The notes under the pieces are model-generated. The model made no database searches. It saw only the letters and a list, made by a program, of their open reading frames with translations, and was not told the origin of the DNA. Position numbers and translations under genes: made by a program. This document shows, piece after piece, positions 1 to 7,067 of a stretch of DNA of 42,372 bases. Position 1 is the first letter of the stretch. Every line of letters starts with the position of its first letter. Source of the DNA: an uncultured Clostridia bacterium (lineage in GTDB: Bacteria > Bacillota > Clostridia > Christensenellales > Aristaeellaceae); assembly GCA_934630975.1 (NCBI GenBank), contig CAKTXH010000008.1:1-42372 (forward strand). Reading direction: 5' to 3'.

Positions 1-16
1 TGTCAATGACAGACAT
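1..16 (-). CDS. 5' end of a leftward gene, product unknown
   Basis: Only the first five codons lie in the window (Met-Ser-Val-Ile-Asp, ATG at 16-14). The start is supported by CCTCCT at 25-30, which reads AGGAGG on this strand, 8 nt before the ATG, and by a good promoter at 92-120. The product cannot be named from five residues. It is divergent from tmcAL. Confidence 0.6.
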
Positions 17-44
17 TTGTAAATCCTCCTTGACGTGATATAAT
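17..44 (+). promoter_or_regulatory. possible promoter for tmcAL
   Basis: TATAAT at 39-44 is preceded by TTGTAA at 17-22 with a 16-bp spacer. The -10 is perfect and the -35 weak. It overlaps the leader of the leftward gene and would leave a leader of about 160 nt before tmcAL. No better rightward promoter is visible closer to the gene. Confidence 0.35.
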
Positions 45-91
45 AGGCTTATCGAAAGATAAACCTGCGGTGTACAAGACGATACAGCATT

Positions 92-120
92 ATTATAGCG
101 CAGTTTGCCGCTTTTGAAAA
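92..120 (-). promoter_or_regulatory. sigma-A promoter for the leftward gene at the window edge
   Basis: On the minus strand a perfect -10 TATAAT lies at 97-92 and a -35 TTTTCA (4 of 6) at 120-115, with a 17-bp spacer. Transcription would start near 85 and give a leader of about 70 nt before the ATG at 16. Confidence 0.6.
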
Positions 121-212
121 GGACGGCGCGCAATTTTATGCCGCTTTTTGTCCCCCTTTTCGCGTTTTGTTTCGCTTTTCGACCGATTTTTGCCTGAAAG
201 GAGGCCGCCTCC

Positions 213-1394
213 ATGCGCGTCTGCGCCGTTATCTGCGAATATAACCCCTTTCACCTCGGCCACGCCTATCATCTGCGCGCCGCCCGCGAAGCCTCCGGCG
301 CGGATTATACGCTCTGCCTGATGAGCGGCGCGCTCACCCAGCGCGGCGCGTTTGCCCGGCATGATAAGTGGCTGCGCGCGCGCGCGGCGCTGGAAAACGG
401 AGCGGATGTTGTGCTTGAGTTGCCTACCCGCTTCGCCTGCGCCCCCGCGCCGGATTTCGCTTCCGGCGGCGTTTCGCTGCTCTCCGCCCTCGGCGTGGTG
501 ACGCATCTCTCCTTCGGCTGCGAGGCGTCGGCGCTCCCGTTGCTTTCCGCCGCCGCGGCGCTCTTCAAAGCGGAATCCCCGGCTTTTTCCGCCGCCCTGC
601 AAACGCGTCTGGCGGACGGCCTGCCCTATCCCCGCGCCCGCGCGCTGGCCGCCGAACAGGTTGCCGGCCTCCCCGCCGATCTGCTCGCCCAGCCCAACGC
701 CGTCCTTGCGCTGGAATACCTGCAAGCCCTCCCGCCTGAAATCACTCCCGTGCCCGTCGAGCGCCGGGGCAGCGGCTACCACGACGCGTCTCTCTCCGCC
801 CTGTCCAGCGCAACCGCCGTCCGCGCGGCGCTGGCGCAGGGCAGTCTGCCCGCCGTGCTGGCCGCCGTCCCTTCGCCCGATCTGCTGCAAACCGCCGAGC
901 AAAACAGCTTCATCCACGAGGAAGAAGCCCTCAAACAGGCGCTCCTTTACCGCCTGCGCACCGCCTCCCCGGAGGATCTCGCCGCGCTGTACGGCATGGA
1001 CGAAGGCTTGGAAAACCGCTTTCTCGCCGCCGCGCAGACCTGCGCCACCCGCGAATCGCTTCTGGATTCCGTCAAAACCAAACGCTACACGCATGCGCGG
1101 CTCTCCCGCCTGTGCGCCTACGCCCTGCTGAATCTCACCCGCGATTTCGCCGATGCGCACCGCGCGCCGGAATACGCCCGCGTCCTCGGCTTCCGCAAAA
1201 GCGCCGCGCCGCTGCTCAAAGCCATCAAGCGGCGCGGTTCCCTCCCGCTCGTCACCAAAGCCGCCGATTTCGACCGCACCAATCCCCTCTTCGCCCTTGA
1301 CGTCCGCGCGCAGGATCTCTGGTCGCTCGGCGTTTCAAACCCCGCGCTCCGTTCCTCCGGCCGCGATTTCACCACGTCCCCGATTCTGGTTTAG
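213..1394 (+). CDS. tmcAL: tRNA(Met) cytidine acetate ligase TmcAL (YlbM family)
   Basis: The family uses ATP and acetate to make N4-acetylcytidine at the wobble position of elongator tRNA-Met. The 393-residue length is normal. The N-terminus has the nucleotidyltransferase signature CEYNPFHLGHAYHL with the HxGH motif (residues about 8-21), followed by the family-typical MSGALTQRG and LPTRFACAPAPDFA stretches. The ATG at 213 has AAAGGAGG at 197-204. The bases between the Shine-Dalgarno sequence and the ATG form a short palindrome (GGAGGC/GCCTCC, 200-212) that could partly hide the ribosome binding site. It is followed 17 bp later by a membrane protein gene and probably shares a transcript with it. 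Confidence 0.93.
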   Translation: MRVCAVICEYNPFHLGHAYHLRAAREASGADYTLCLMSGALTQRGAFARHDKWLRARAALENGADVVLELPTRFACAPAPDFASGGVSLLSALGVVTHLSFGCEASALPLLSAAAALFKAESPAFSAALQTRLADGLPYPRARALAAEQVAGLPADLLAQPNAVLALEYLQALPPEITPVPVERRGSGYHDASLSALSSATAVRAALAQGSLPAVLAAVPSPDLLQTAEQNSFIHEEEALKQALLYRLRTASPEDLAALYGMDEGLENRFLAAAQTCATRESLLDSVKTKRYTHARLSRLCAYALLNLTRDFADAHRAPEYARVLGFRKSAAPLLKAIKRRGSLPLVTKAADFDRTNPLFALDVRAQDLWSLGVSNPALRSSGRDFTTSPILV

Positions 1395-1411
1395 AAAGGC
1401 AGGTTCTCCCC

Positions 1412-2176
1412 ATGCGTCTGTTCGCCTATCCAGCCGCGCTTTTCCTCGCGTTCATCCTCTACTGCGCCGCGCCGAAATGCGCCGAGCTTCTTGCCCGCGC
1501 GCTGCAACGGCTCTACGCCCTGTTTATGCGTCTGGACGCGCGCGCCCCGCGCAAGCTCGCCTTCCCGGCGTTTCTGCTGGCGCTGATGCTCGCGCCCTTC
1601 CTCCTCTCCCTGCTTCATCCGGCGGTCGAGGCCGTGCTGATGGCGTTCCCGCTCTTCGGTCTGGCCTGCATCCCGCGAAGCGGCGCGGTCAAGCGCGAGC
1701 TGGATTCCGGCGCGTATTCCCGCGATATTCCCGCCTACGAAACCCTCGTCCGCGAAACCTGCGCCGCCCTTGCCCCGGCTTTTGTCGCGCATGTCTGCGT
1801 GCCGCTCGTGTTGATGGCCGTCGGCCTGCCGCTGCGCCTGTCCGCCGCGCTGGGCTGGGGTTTCCTCGCCTTAACCGCCGTCAGCAGCGAAAACGAGCAG
1901 GCGGATCGCCTGCTCGGTCTGCTCGTCCGCCCTGCGGATGCAGTGTTTAAAGCTTTGATGCTCCTTTGCTGCGGCGTAACGGGGCGCAATCCCTTCCGCA
2001 CCGGCGGACAGGACGCGAAATCCCGCCTGCTGAGTATTCTCGGCGTCGCGCAGGATGACACCGCCACCCACGCGCCCGTTTCCGGCGATATCTCGCAGGG
2101 CACGTTCCTCTGCTGCTTCTGCACCGTGCTCCTCTGCCTCGTGCTGACGCTGCTGCTCCTGCCGCTCATCCGCTGA
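1412..2176 (+). CDS. polytopic membrane protein, distant CbiB/CobD-like
   Basis: A 254-residue protein with about five hydrophobic spans (roughly residues 3-22, 48-75, 110-150, 175-190 and 232-252). Several stretches recall the CbiB/CobD (adenosylcobinamide-phosphate synthase) and AmpE family: a short VKRELDSGAYSRDI segment before an ETxxALAPAF helix, and a PADAVFKALMLL helix followed by a polar loop and a last span. The strongly conserved cobalamin-specific residues are not obvious and no other cobalamin gene is nearby, so the enzymatic role is doubtful. It starts 17 bp after tmcAL and its stop lies 4 bp from the stop of the convergent XRE gene, with no clear terminator between. The family call is tentative. 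Confidence 0.6.
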   Translation: MRLFAYPAALFLAFILYCAAPKCAELLARALQRLYALFMRLDARAPRKLAFPAFLLALMLAPFLLSLLHPAVEAVLMAFPLFGLACIPRSGAVKRELDSGAYSRDIPAYETLVRETCAALAPAFVAHVCVPLVLMAVGLPLRLSAALGWGFLALTAVSSENEQADRLLGLLVRPADAVFKALMLLCCGVTGRNPFRTGGQDAKSRLLSILGVAQDDTATHAPVSGDISQGTFLCCFCTVLLCLVLTLLLLPLIR

Positions 2177-2180
2177 ACGC

Positions 2181-2387
2181 TCATTCCTCGTCCGTATAGC
2201 AAAATAATTCTTCCACCGTCGTTTCAAAGACCTTGGCGATATCCATCGCCAGCTTGAGCGACGGATTATATTTGCCCTTTTCGAGATTGACGATGGTTTC
2301 GCGCCGCACGCCGACCCACTCGGCCAGCTCGGCCTGTTTCAGCCCCGTCTTTTCCCGGTATGCTTTGATTTGGGTCTGTAACGCCAT
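2181..2387 (-). CDS. small XRE-family (Cro/C1-type) transcriptional regulator
   Basis: A 68-residue stand-alone HTH protein. The motif runs TGLKQAELAEWVGVRRETIV (about residues 14-33), followed by NLEKGKYNPSLKLAMDIA and an acidic end, the usual plan of YvaO/Cro-like repressors. The ATG at 2387 has AAGGAG just upstream, and the reading frame open further upstream overlaps the neighbouring gene. It lies 2 bp after the membrane-protein gene at 2390-2803, so both are read from the promoter at 2859-2887. Three similar 16-bp palindromes around that promoter suggest it represses its own operon. Pairs of a small XRE regulator and a small membrane protein are common in clostridia and their function is mostly unknown. 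Confidence 0.85.
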   Translation of the reverse strand: MALQTQIKAYREKTGLKQAELAEWVGVRRETIVNLEKGKYNPSLKLAMDIAKVFETTVEELFCYTDEE

Positions 2388-2389
2388 CG

Positions 2390-2803
2390 TCAAACTCCTT
2401 CTTTGTCCATCACGCAGAAGATCACCGTGCGGATAATCGCCAGCGCCACCAGCGTGCCCATCAACGCATAGCCGATGATTTCCGTCGTCAGCGCCATTCT
2501 GCCGACCGCGCAGGCAAAACCGATGACGATCATCGCCGCCACGCCGATTTTCAGGCAGATGGAATCGCACCGTCTCAAATTCGTTTCGGCCATTTCATCC
2601 ACGGCCTCCTGCTTATACTTTTTGAGCCGAATCGCGCGGCTGACAACGTAATAAAACCAGACCGCAGACGACACGACATATTGGATGGTCGCGTAGGATT
2701 CCTGCCAGTCGTTCCTCGCCCACATCCAATAATACACCGCAATCAGCACGGCAAAGACGATTTTATCCGCGACCAGTTCCCGCAGCGATACCTTTTTCTT
2801 CAT
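2390..2803 (-). CDS. small membrane protein co-transcribed with the XRE regulator
   Basis: A 137-residue protein with a basic N-terminus (MKKKVSLREL) and four likely membrane spans (about residues 13-31, 40-58, 84-102 and 108-128). A charged stretch rich in Lys and Glu between spans two and three should be cytoplasmic. The start at 2803 was preferred over an in-frame ATG at 2821 because AAGGAGAG, which overlaps that upstream ATG, is correctly spaced for 2803. No family can be named with certainty. Its partner is the XRE regulator that begins 2 bp downstream; in similar pairs the membrane protein may sense the signal or be the main regulated target. Confidence 0.75.
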   Translation of the reverse strand: MKKKVSLRELVADKIVFAVLIAVYYWMWARNDWQESYATIQYVVSSAVWFYYVVSRAIRLKKYKQEAVDEMAETNLRRCDSICLKIGVAAMIVIGFACAVGRMALTTEIIGYALMGTLVALAIIRTVIFCVMDKEGV

Positions 2804-2827
2804 GGCTTTTCTCTCCTTCATTTTCGT

Positions 2828-2910
2828 GTGAGATATTTCTCACTCCGTTGATGTGGTAAATATATCACATCAATCGCCGCATGTCAAGGCAAATGTGCGA
2901 AATTTTTCAC
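2828..2910. promoter_or_regulatory. three related 16-bp operator-like palindromes
   Basis: GTGAGATATTTCTCAC (2828-2843), GTGGTAAATATATCAC (2853-2868) and GTGCGAAATTTTTCAC (2895-2910) share the pattern GTG-N2-A-N-AT-N-T-N-TCAC. One lies after the transcription start, one covers the -10 and one is upstream of the -35 of the XRE operon promoter. This layout fits autoregulation by the XRE protein at 2181-2387; binding itself is inferred. Confidence 0.6.
2859..2887 (-). promoter_or_regulatory. strong sigma-A promoter of the XRE/membrane-protein operon
   Basis: On the minus strand TTGACA (2887-2882) and TATATT (2864-2859) are separated by exactly 17 bp. The start point would be near 2852. The -10 lies inside a 26-bp inverted repeat (TTGATGTG and CACATCAA arms, 2848-2873), the expected place for a repressor site. 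Confidence 0.8.
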
Positions 2911-2952
2911 TTTTCTTTGCTTTACGCCTATCAGAACGCTCTTCAAAACGCC

Positions 2953-2981
2953 TTGACGTTCTTTTCCATTTGGTGCATAAT
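2953..2981 (+). promoter_or_regulatory. sigma-A promoter for the candidate RNA at 2988-3300
   Basis: TTGACG (2953-2958) and CATAAT (2976-2981), each 5 of 6 to consensus, with a 17-bp spacer. The start would be near 2988, directly at the first stable hairpin. No annotated gene of normal codon use follows. Confidence 0.7.
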
Positions 2982-2987
2982 ATTTTT

Positions 2988-3300
2988 ATCAGGCCGCAGC
3001 AGCCGCCTGATAAGTCCTCTGTGAGGGCGGGCGCTCCAAACGAAAGGATGAGAGCGAATGAATCACAGAATAGGCTTTAAGGTTACAATCACCAATACCG
3101 AGCGATGGACGCTGACGCGAACCGTCAAACGGGAAATCAAGATTGAACCTCTTCAAGGGCGGACAGATACAAAAAACACGATAACGGTGCCCCCCGTTAT
3201 CGTGCATGTGGAAGTCCGGCAAGACGCAGGAACTCATATAGCGCAAGACGTTACTAAATGACCTCTTGAGCGCCCGCCTTCCTGCCTTTTATTTTAGCAG
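2988..3300 (+). ncRNA. candidate structured non-coding RNA
   Basis: Directly after a good promoter comes a hairpin with arms TATCAGGC (2987-2994) and GCCTGATA (3005-3012). Then a 14-bp closing helix pairs 3023-3036 (GAGGGCGGGCGCTC) with 3268-3281 (one G-U pair), enclosing about 230 nt. Inside is an 11-bp perfect hairpin, CACGATAACGG (3177-3187) with CCGTTATCGTG (3194-3204), and a small CCGT/ACGG hairpin near 3121. The closing helix is followed by a T-rich stretch to about 3297, a plausible transcript end. The layout is that of a folded RNA rather than a gene. It does not show the conserved cores of RNase P RNA, tmRNA, SRP RNA or 6S RNA that I can recognise. A 67-codon frame runs through it (3058-3261). 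Confidence 0.5.
3058..3261 (+). CDS. possible 67-residue protein inside the candidate RNA
   Basis: The ATG at 3058 has AAAGGATGAG at a plausible distance. The product is basic and beta-rich in composition (MNHRIGFKVTITNTE at the start) and resembles nothing I know. Codon use is less GC-biased at third positions than in the neighbours, and the frame contains a perfect 11-bp hairpin, which speaks for a folded RNA. It could be a chance frame, or a small protein encoded in a structured transcript. Confidence 0.25.
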   Translation: MNHRIGFKVTITNTERWTLTRTVKREIKIEPLQGRTDTKNTITVPPVIVHVEVRQDAGTHIAQDVTK

Positions 3301-3327
3301 AAGGCCGATTAAAAGTCAATGAATCTG

Positions 3328-3375
3328 AAAAAAAGGCTGAGCAGTTTCAGCTTGTTGACCTAAGCAACCTCAGCC
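3328..3375 (-). terminator. intrinsic terminator reading leftward
   Basis: On the minus strand GGCTGAG (3375-3369) pairs with CTCAGCC (3341-3335) across a 27-nt loop holding a small GTTG/CAAC helix, and is followed by seven T (3334-3328). It would end leftward transcripts from the membrane-protein gene at 3755-5311. Confidence 0.55.
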
Positions 3376-3409
3376 AGAATAGCAAAACGAAGAAATTCAG
3401 CTATTCTTT

Positions 3410-3463
3410 CATTTGCGGAAAGGGCTATTCTCCCCCTTCGGGGGGAGAATAGCTTTTTGTCTA
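3410..3463 (+). repeat. 54-bp hairpin repeat, copy 1
   Basis: The 54-bp sequence matches 5351-5404 at 53 of 54 positions. It folds into GGCTATTCTCCCCC and GGGGGGAGAATAGC arms with a four-base loop, followed by TTTTTGTCTA, so it looks like a rightward terminator. An additional helix (AGAATAGC 3376-3383 with GCTATTCT 3400-3407) precedes it. It may end the candidate RNA transcript as a second stop, but the second copy has no rightward gene before it, so it behaves like a dispersed element. Confidence 0.75.
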
Positions 3464-3464
3464 T

Positions 3465-3573
3465 AAACTGGGCTCCCTCCTTGAGGGTGTGAAGCCTGCC
3501 GCCCGCTGCGCGGGGAGACAGGCAGGCGAAACGCCGAAGGTCTGTCAGCGAAGCTGACTGAAGGAGTTCGCTC
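3465..3573. repeat. palindrome-rich intergenic element
   Basis: The stretch holds nested inverted repeats: GCCTGCC with GGCAGGC (about 3496-3527), GTCAGC-GAA-GCTGAC (about 3543-3557) and outer TCCTT/AAGGA arms. Elements of this build are typical dispersed intergenic repeats of gut clostridia. No gene is visible. Confidence 0.45.
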
Positions 3574-3735
3574 TTACTCCGCCCAATCGGTCAAAACCGT
3601 ATCGAACATCCCGGCGTTCTTCTCGATTTCCGCCGCCGCACCGCCGTTCTTTTCCGCCGCCGCGGCCGTCAGCTCAAACAGCGCCGCCAGCAGAGCCGCC
3701 GCGAGGAGCGTCGTCCTTTTTTTATTCCGTGCACC
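3574..3735 (-). other. start-less frame with a signal-peptide-like segment
   Basis: Downstream of the membrane-protein gene an open frame encodes KKRTTLLAAALLAALFEL followed by AAAAEKNGG and a 25-residue tail ending in DTVLTDWAE. It looks like a small exported peptide (basic end, hydrophobic core, Ala-rich cleavage region), and an AGAAGAGG ribosome-binding-like sequence precedes it. However, no ATG, GTG or TTG is in frame at the right place. It may be a degenerate remnant, a gene using a rare start codon, or chance. Confidence 0.25.
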
Positions 3736-3754
3736 TCTTCTTTCCCCATTTGTT

Positions 3755-5311
3755 TCAAGCGGTTTTCGTCCGCTTTTTCCTTCCCCTGCGCAGCAGCCGC
3801 CCGGCGCCGTTTTCCAGCGCGCAAAGCCCCGCCGCCGCCAGCGGCAGCATGTAGACCATGTAGGGATAGGCATATTGCGCCTTCGCCTCAAACAGCAGGT
3901 GGTACAGCGTGCCGCCCAGCACCGTCACCGGGATCATCAGCATGGCCGCGTCCTCTTTTCGGCGCATCGCCCGCGCGCCGCCCAGCGCCGCAAGGGCGTA
4001 AACCGCCGTCTGCATCGCGTCCATATAGCCGTCCATCAGCGTCCGCAGTCCGTCTTTGTAGCGATAGATCGAATTGATCCATCCGTTGTACTGCCCGACC
4101 TTTTCGCTCAGCTCGCCCATCCACAAGCTGTCGTAGGCCGGGTCGAGCCATTGGGTCAGCAGCTTCTCCCGATAAAACGCCAGCGCCGCCGCGGGGTTTT
4201 CCCGCATCCAGTTCAGCCGCGCCGCGATATCCGCAAGCGCCTGCGCCCTTTCCTGCTGCGCCGTCACCTCCGCCGGGAAGAACTGCTTGGTGTAGTCGTT
4301 GTACCACCCCGCCGCCGTTTCCGAATCCTGCAAACCCATCGCAAACCGCGCCAGCATGCTGATGTCGCCGCGGAAGGTCACACCGCCCTTTTTCGCGTAC
4401 CACGCGATCACCAGCGCCAGCAGCCCCTTGCCGAGGGCAAACGCCAGCAGCGCAAGCAGCGCGATTTTGAAATCCTTCTTCATCCATCCGTGCAGCAGCG
4501 CGCAGATTGTCAGCGCCAGCATCACGACCTGCGCGTTGGGCTTGGCGACCATCGCCGCCCCGACCAGCGCCGCATAACCGACGCCGAACCCGATCCGCCC
4601 CGTGTGCGCATAGCGGGCAAAGCAGAGCATCGCGCCCGAACAGAGCAGAATCATCAGGTTGATGTTGTACACAAACTGCGCGAACAGCAGCGTCGGCAGG
4701 CTCGCGATGTACAGCAGCAGAACCGCCGAAGCCGCGCGCTTTTCAAACAGCTCCTGCGCCAGCGCGGCCAGCACGCCCGCGCCCGCAATGCCCAGCACCG
4801 CATTGATGTTCTGCGCCATCGCATCCAGCTTGCCGAGCGTCACGCCCGAAAAGAGGTTCGCCAGCAGATGCAGCGGCAGGCAGAGACCGAGCTGATAGGT
4901 GTACACCTGCAAATAATCCTCGCTCAGCGCGCTGTAGTAATTCCGCATGAACTGGTGCGCGTCGGCGATGACGTTCTGCGCGTCCGCCCGCTGCCGCATG
5001 CCGATGGCCCAAATCCAAAAAAACGCCGCCGCCAGCCACAGCGCGCAAAGCCCCGCGCCCAGCCGAACCCCGCCAAGCTTTTCCAGCAGGGCATGCGTGC
5101 CCATCAGCGCCGCCAGCGCGCACAGGGAAAGCAGCAGGCTTTGGGCCAGCGGCCTGCCCGCCAGCGTCACGCTTTGCAGGCTGCCGTTGTCGCTGACCCT
5201 GTTTTCCGCGGTCATTCCCAGCGCACAGAGCGCCAGCGCCGCCAGCAGCAGCACGAACAGCCCCAGCGCCGCCGCCCCGCAAAACCGATTGATCTTTCTT
5301 CTTTTTTCCAC
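3755..5311 (-). CDS. multi-span membrane protein, GT-C (GT39-like) glycosyltransferase type
   Basis: A 518-residue protein with about ten to twelve hydrophobic spans. The first extracytoplasmic loop carries ADAHQFMRNYYSALSEDYLQVYTYQLGL, the position and style of the acidic loop of ArnT/PMT-like lipid-linked sugar transferases, and a large soluble loop (about residues 335-425) precedes the last spans. The end is strongly basic (RRGRKKRTKTA). The GTG at 5311 was chosen because GAAGAGGAA lies just upstream; the frame is open to 5353 but that part falls in a repeat. The likely role is transfer of a sugar from a polyprenyl carrier to an envelope polymer, but donor and acceptor are unknown. It lies after the secreted protein at 5465-6976. 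Confidence 0.65.
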   Translation of the reverse strand: MEKRRKINRFCGAAALGLFVLLLAALALCALGMTAENRVSDNGSLQSVTLAGRPLAQSLLLSLCALAALMGTHALLEKLGGVRLGAGLCALWLAAAFFWIWAIGMRQRADAQNVIADAHQFMRNYYSALSEDYLQVYTYQLGLCLPLHLLANLFSGVTLGKLDAMAQNINAVLGIAGAGVLAALAQELFEKRAASAVLLLYIASLPTLLFAQFVYNINLMILLCSGAMLCFARYAHTGRIGFGVGYAALVGAAMVAKPNAQVVMLALTICALLHGWMKKDFKIALLALLAFALGKGLLALVIAWYAKKGGVTFRGDISMLARFAMGLQDSETAAGWYNDYTKQFFPAEVTAQQERAQALADIAARLNWMRENPAAALAFYREKLLTQWLDPAYDSLWMGELSEKVGQYNGWINSIYRYKDGLRTLMDGYMDAMQTAVYALAALGGARAMRRKEDAAMLMIPVTVLGGTLYHLLFEAKAQYAYPYMVYMLPLAAAGLCALENGAGRLLRRGRKKRTKTA

Positions 5312-5350
5312 GAATTTTTCCTCTTCAACGGCGCGGCACATGCCGCGCCC

Positions 5351-5404
5351 CATTTGCGGAAAGGGCTATTCTCCCCCTCCGGGGGGAGAATAGCTTTTTG
5401 TCTA
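5351..5404 (+). repeat. 54-bp hairpin repeat, copy 2
   Basis: Differs from 3410-3463 by one base, in the loop. The stem is followed by TTTTTGTCTA on the plus strand, yet no rightward gene lies upstream. On the minus strand it falls in the leader of the membrane-protein gene at 3755-5311. A diverged copy is at 9401-9438. Confidence 0.75.
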
Positions 5405-5412
5405 CAGTCTGC

Positions 5413-5432
5413 GGCGCGGCGCGTGCCGCGCC
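5413..5432. terminator. GC-rich hairpin after the secreted-protein gene
   Basis: GGCGCGGC (5413-5420) pairs with GCCGCGCC (5425-5432) across the loop GCGT. It lies 33 bp past the stop of the leftward gene at 5465. There is no T-tract, so it may be a transcript-stabilising hairpin rather than a full terminator. Confidence 0.35.
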
Positions 5433-5464
5433 CGCGGACCGTCCCGGGTTCCGCCCCGGCCGCC

Positions 5465-6976
5465 TTACTCAATCTTATCCACAAACAGCAGGCTGAACCG
5501 CGGCACGATCACGTCGTTCCCGCTCGCGTCCTGCTCGTTGTAGACGCCATCCACCGTCACCACGGCGGTCATCATGTCGCCGACCTTCGCGCCCGTGTCC
5601 GCCTCGCAGACGATCACCACGTCGTTGTACCACTTGCCCTTCGCGTCCTTGTTGTATTGCATGCGGACGTAGGAAATGCTCCCGCTGCTGCTGATTTCGC
5701 TCACCGGGCCGTACAGCCGCATCACCTTGCCGCGGTTCGCTTCCTTGTTCTGCTGCAATTCCTTGTAGGAGATCTTCACGGCGGACTGGCGGATCTTCTC
5801 CCGCTCCTGATCGTCGGTGACGACGCGGGTTACGGTAAAGGGCACGCGCCGCTGGTTGTAACCGCCCTTGTCGAGGATCAGCGTATAGTTGTAATCGCCC
5901 GCGTCCTTCGTCGTCAGCTCAAAGGAGAAACTGCCGTCGTTGCCGGATCGCTTTTTGCTCACGCCGAACGGCGTGACAAGCTGAAGCTGCACACCCGCCA
6001 GCGTCGTGCCGGCGATGGTCGTCGTGTCGCCGGTCACGGTCAGGCTTTCCGCAACGCCGGAGACGGGCAGCGTCTTGGCGCTGTACGCAATCGCGCCGGA
6101 GAGCGTCGCGTCGTTCATGCCCTCCTTGGAGGCCGTCAGCGTAACGTCGTAACTGCCTTCCTGTTCCAATTCGAGCGTCAGCGTAAAGCTTCCGTTCGAG
6201 GCCGCCGTCGCCGCGTCCAGCGTCAGCATCGCGCCGTTGCCGTCCGGCGTTTCGGCGATGATCGTCGCGCCCGCCGTCGCCGTGCCCGTGATTTCCACCT
6301 GCGCGGCGGAGGTCTCGGCGGGAATCTGCGCCTCCAGCTTCACGTCGCGCACCGGCTCGGCGACGCTTTCCGTAATCGTCAGATCCGCCAGCCGTGCGCG
6401 GAACGCGGTCAAATCCCGCCCGGAAAAGCGCCCGCTCGCGATTCGCCAGTCCAGCTCGACATATAGCCCGTTGCGCACGGTGATGTAGCGCAGCCCGCGC
6501 CCCACAATCTCGCCCGAGCGCGTCACGGTGTAGTGCACATACAGCCAGTAAGCGCCGTTTTCCTTCTGCCATTCCGTGTCCTGCGTCCGCAGGCCGGTCG
6601 TCTCCCAAAAGCTGTTCGCCTCCACGCGGCGGCGCAGCGATGCGCGCTGGCTGTCCGTCACGGATTCGATTTCGTAAATCTCCTGCGAAAGCTCGTCCTC
6701 GCCGATCAGCACGGAAAGCGACTGCGTGTAGTCCGCGTTATACGCGCGGCTGAGCGTGCGCGTGTCTTCAAGCTCCTTCGCCAGCTCGTCCGCGTCAAGC
6801 CCCGCGTCCGCCAAAAGCGGCGCATAGACCCCGCAGAGCTGGGGCGAAACCGCCAGCCAACTGTCCGGGTAGTCAAAGGCGACGTGCCCTTCGTCCATCA
6901 CGATGGTCTGCGCGACGGCCGCCGACGCGCCCGCCGCCAGCAAAATGAAAATCAGAAATGAAAGGATTCGCTTCAT
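5465..6976 (-). CDS. secreted protein with Ig-like repeats and an OB-like C-terminus
   Basis: A 503-residue exported protein. Residues 1-22 are a signal peptide (MKRILSFLIFILLAAGASAA). The N-terminal domain (about 25-205) has the alternating pattern of PsbP/Mog1-like lipoprotein domains. Two or three Ig-like modules follow (about 210-375), recognisable by VEITGTATAGATI, GNDGSFSFELTTKDAGDYNYTL and similar turns. The last 100 residues (NRGKVMRLYGPVSEI onward) look like an OB-fold (tRNA_anti-like) module. The ATG at 6976 has GGAGAAG upstream. There is no lipobox cysteine or sortase motif. Its substrate is unknown; the position before a GT-C-like membrane protein suggests an envelope role. Confidence 0.7.
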   Translation of the reverse strand: MKRILSFLIFILLAAGASAAVAQTIVMDEGHVAFDYPDSWLAVSPQLCGVYAPLLADAGLDADELAKELEDTRTLSRAYNADYTQSLSVLIGEDELSQEIYEIESVTDSQRASLRRRVEANSFWETTGLRTQDTEWQKENGAYWLYVHYTVTRSGEIVGRGLRYITVRNGLYVELDWRIASGRFSGRDLTAFRARLADLTITESVAEPVRDVKLEAQIPAETSAAQVEITGTATAGATIIAETPDGNGAMLTLDAATAASNGSFTLTLELEQEGSYDVTLTASKEGMNDATLSGAIAYSAKTLPVSGVAESLTVTGDTTTIAGTTLAGVQLQLVTPFGVSKKRSGNDGSFSFELTTKDAGDYNYTLILDKGGYNQRRVPFTVTRVVTDDQEREKIRQSAVKISYKELQQNKEANRGKVMRLYGPVSEISSSGSISYVRMQYNKDAKGKWYNDVVIVCEADTGAKVGDMMTAVVTVDGVYNEQDASGNDVIVPRFSLLFVDKIE

Positions 6977-7020
6977 GTGTCTTCTCCGTGTGCTCTATCG
7001 CCAAGCACGATTCATCCGCC

Positions 7021-7064
7021 ATGGATCGCGCAGCGATCCATAAATTGGGAAGGTGCAGGGAACT
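7021..7064 (+). repeat. three-hairpin intergenic element, partial copy
   Basis: ATGGATCGC-GCA-GCGATCCAT (7021-7041) is followed by the linker AAATTGGGAAGGT and a truncated second arm. It corresponds to hairpin 1 and linker 1 of the complete copies at 8072-8147 and 9548-9623, and is cut short by the end of the NYN gene at 7068. Confidence 0.55.
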
Positions 7065-7067
7065 CAC

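Noticed and set aside
2988..3300. RNase P, tmRNA, SRP or 6S RNA
   Set aside because: The conserved cores of these RNAs are not recognisable; only a short GAAGTCCGG-like string recalls RNase P.
3875..6466. An 863-codon open frame across two leftward genes
   Set aside because: It crosses a terminator-like repeat and two convincing minus-strand genes and has a composition typical of an antisense shadow.
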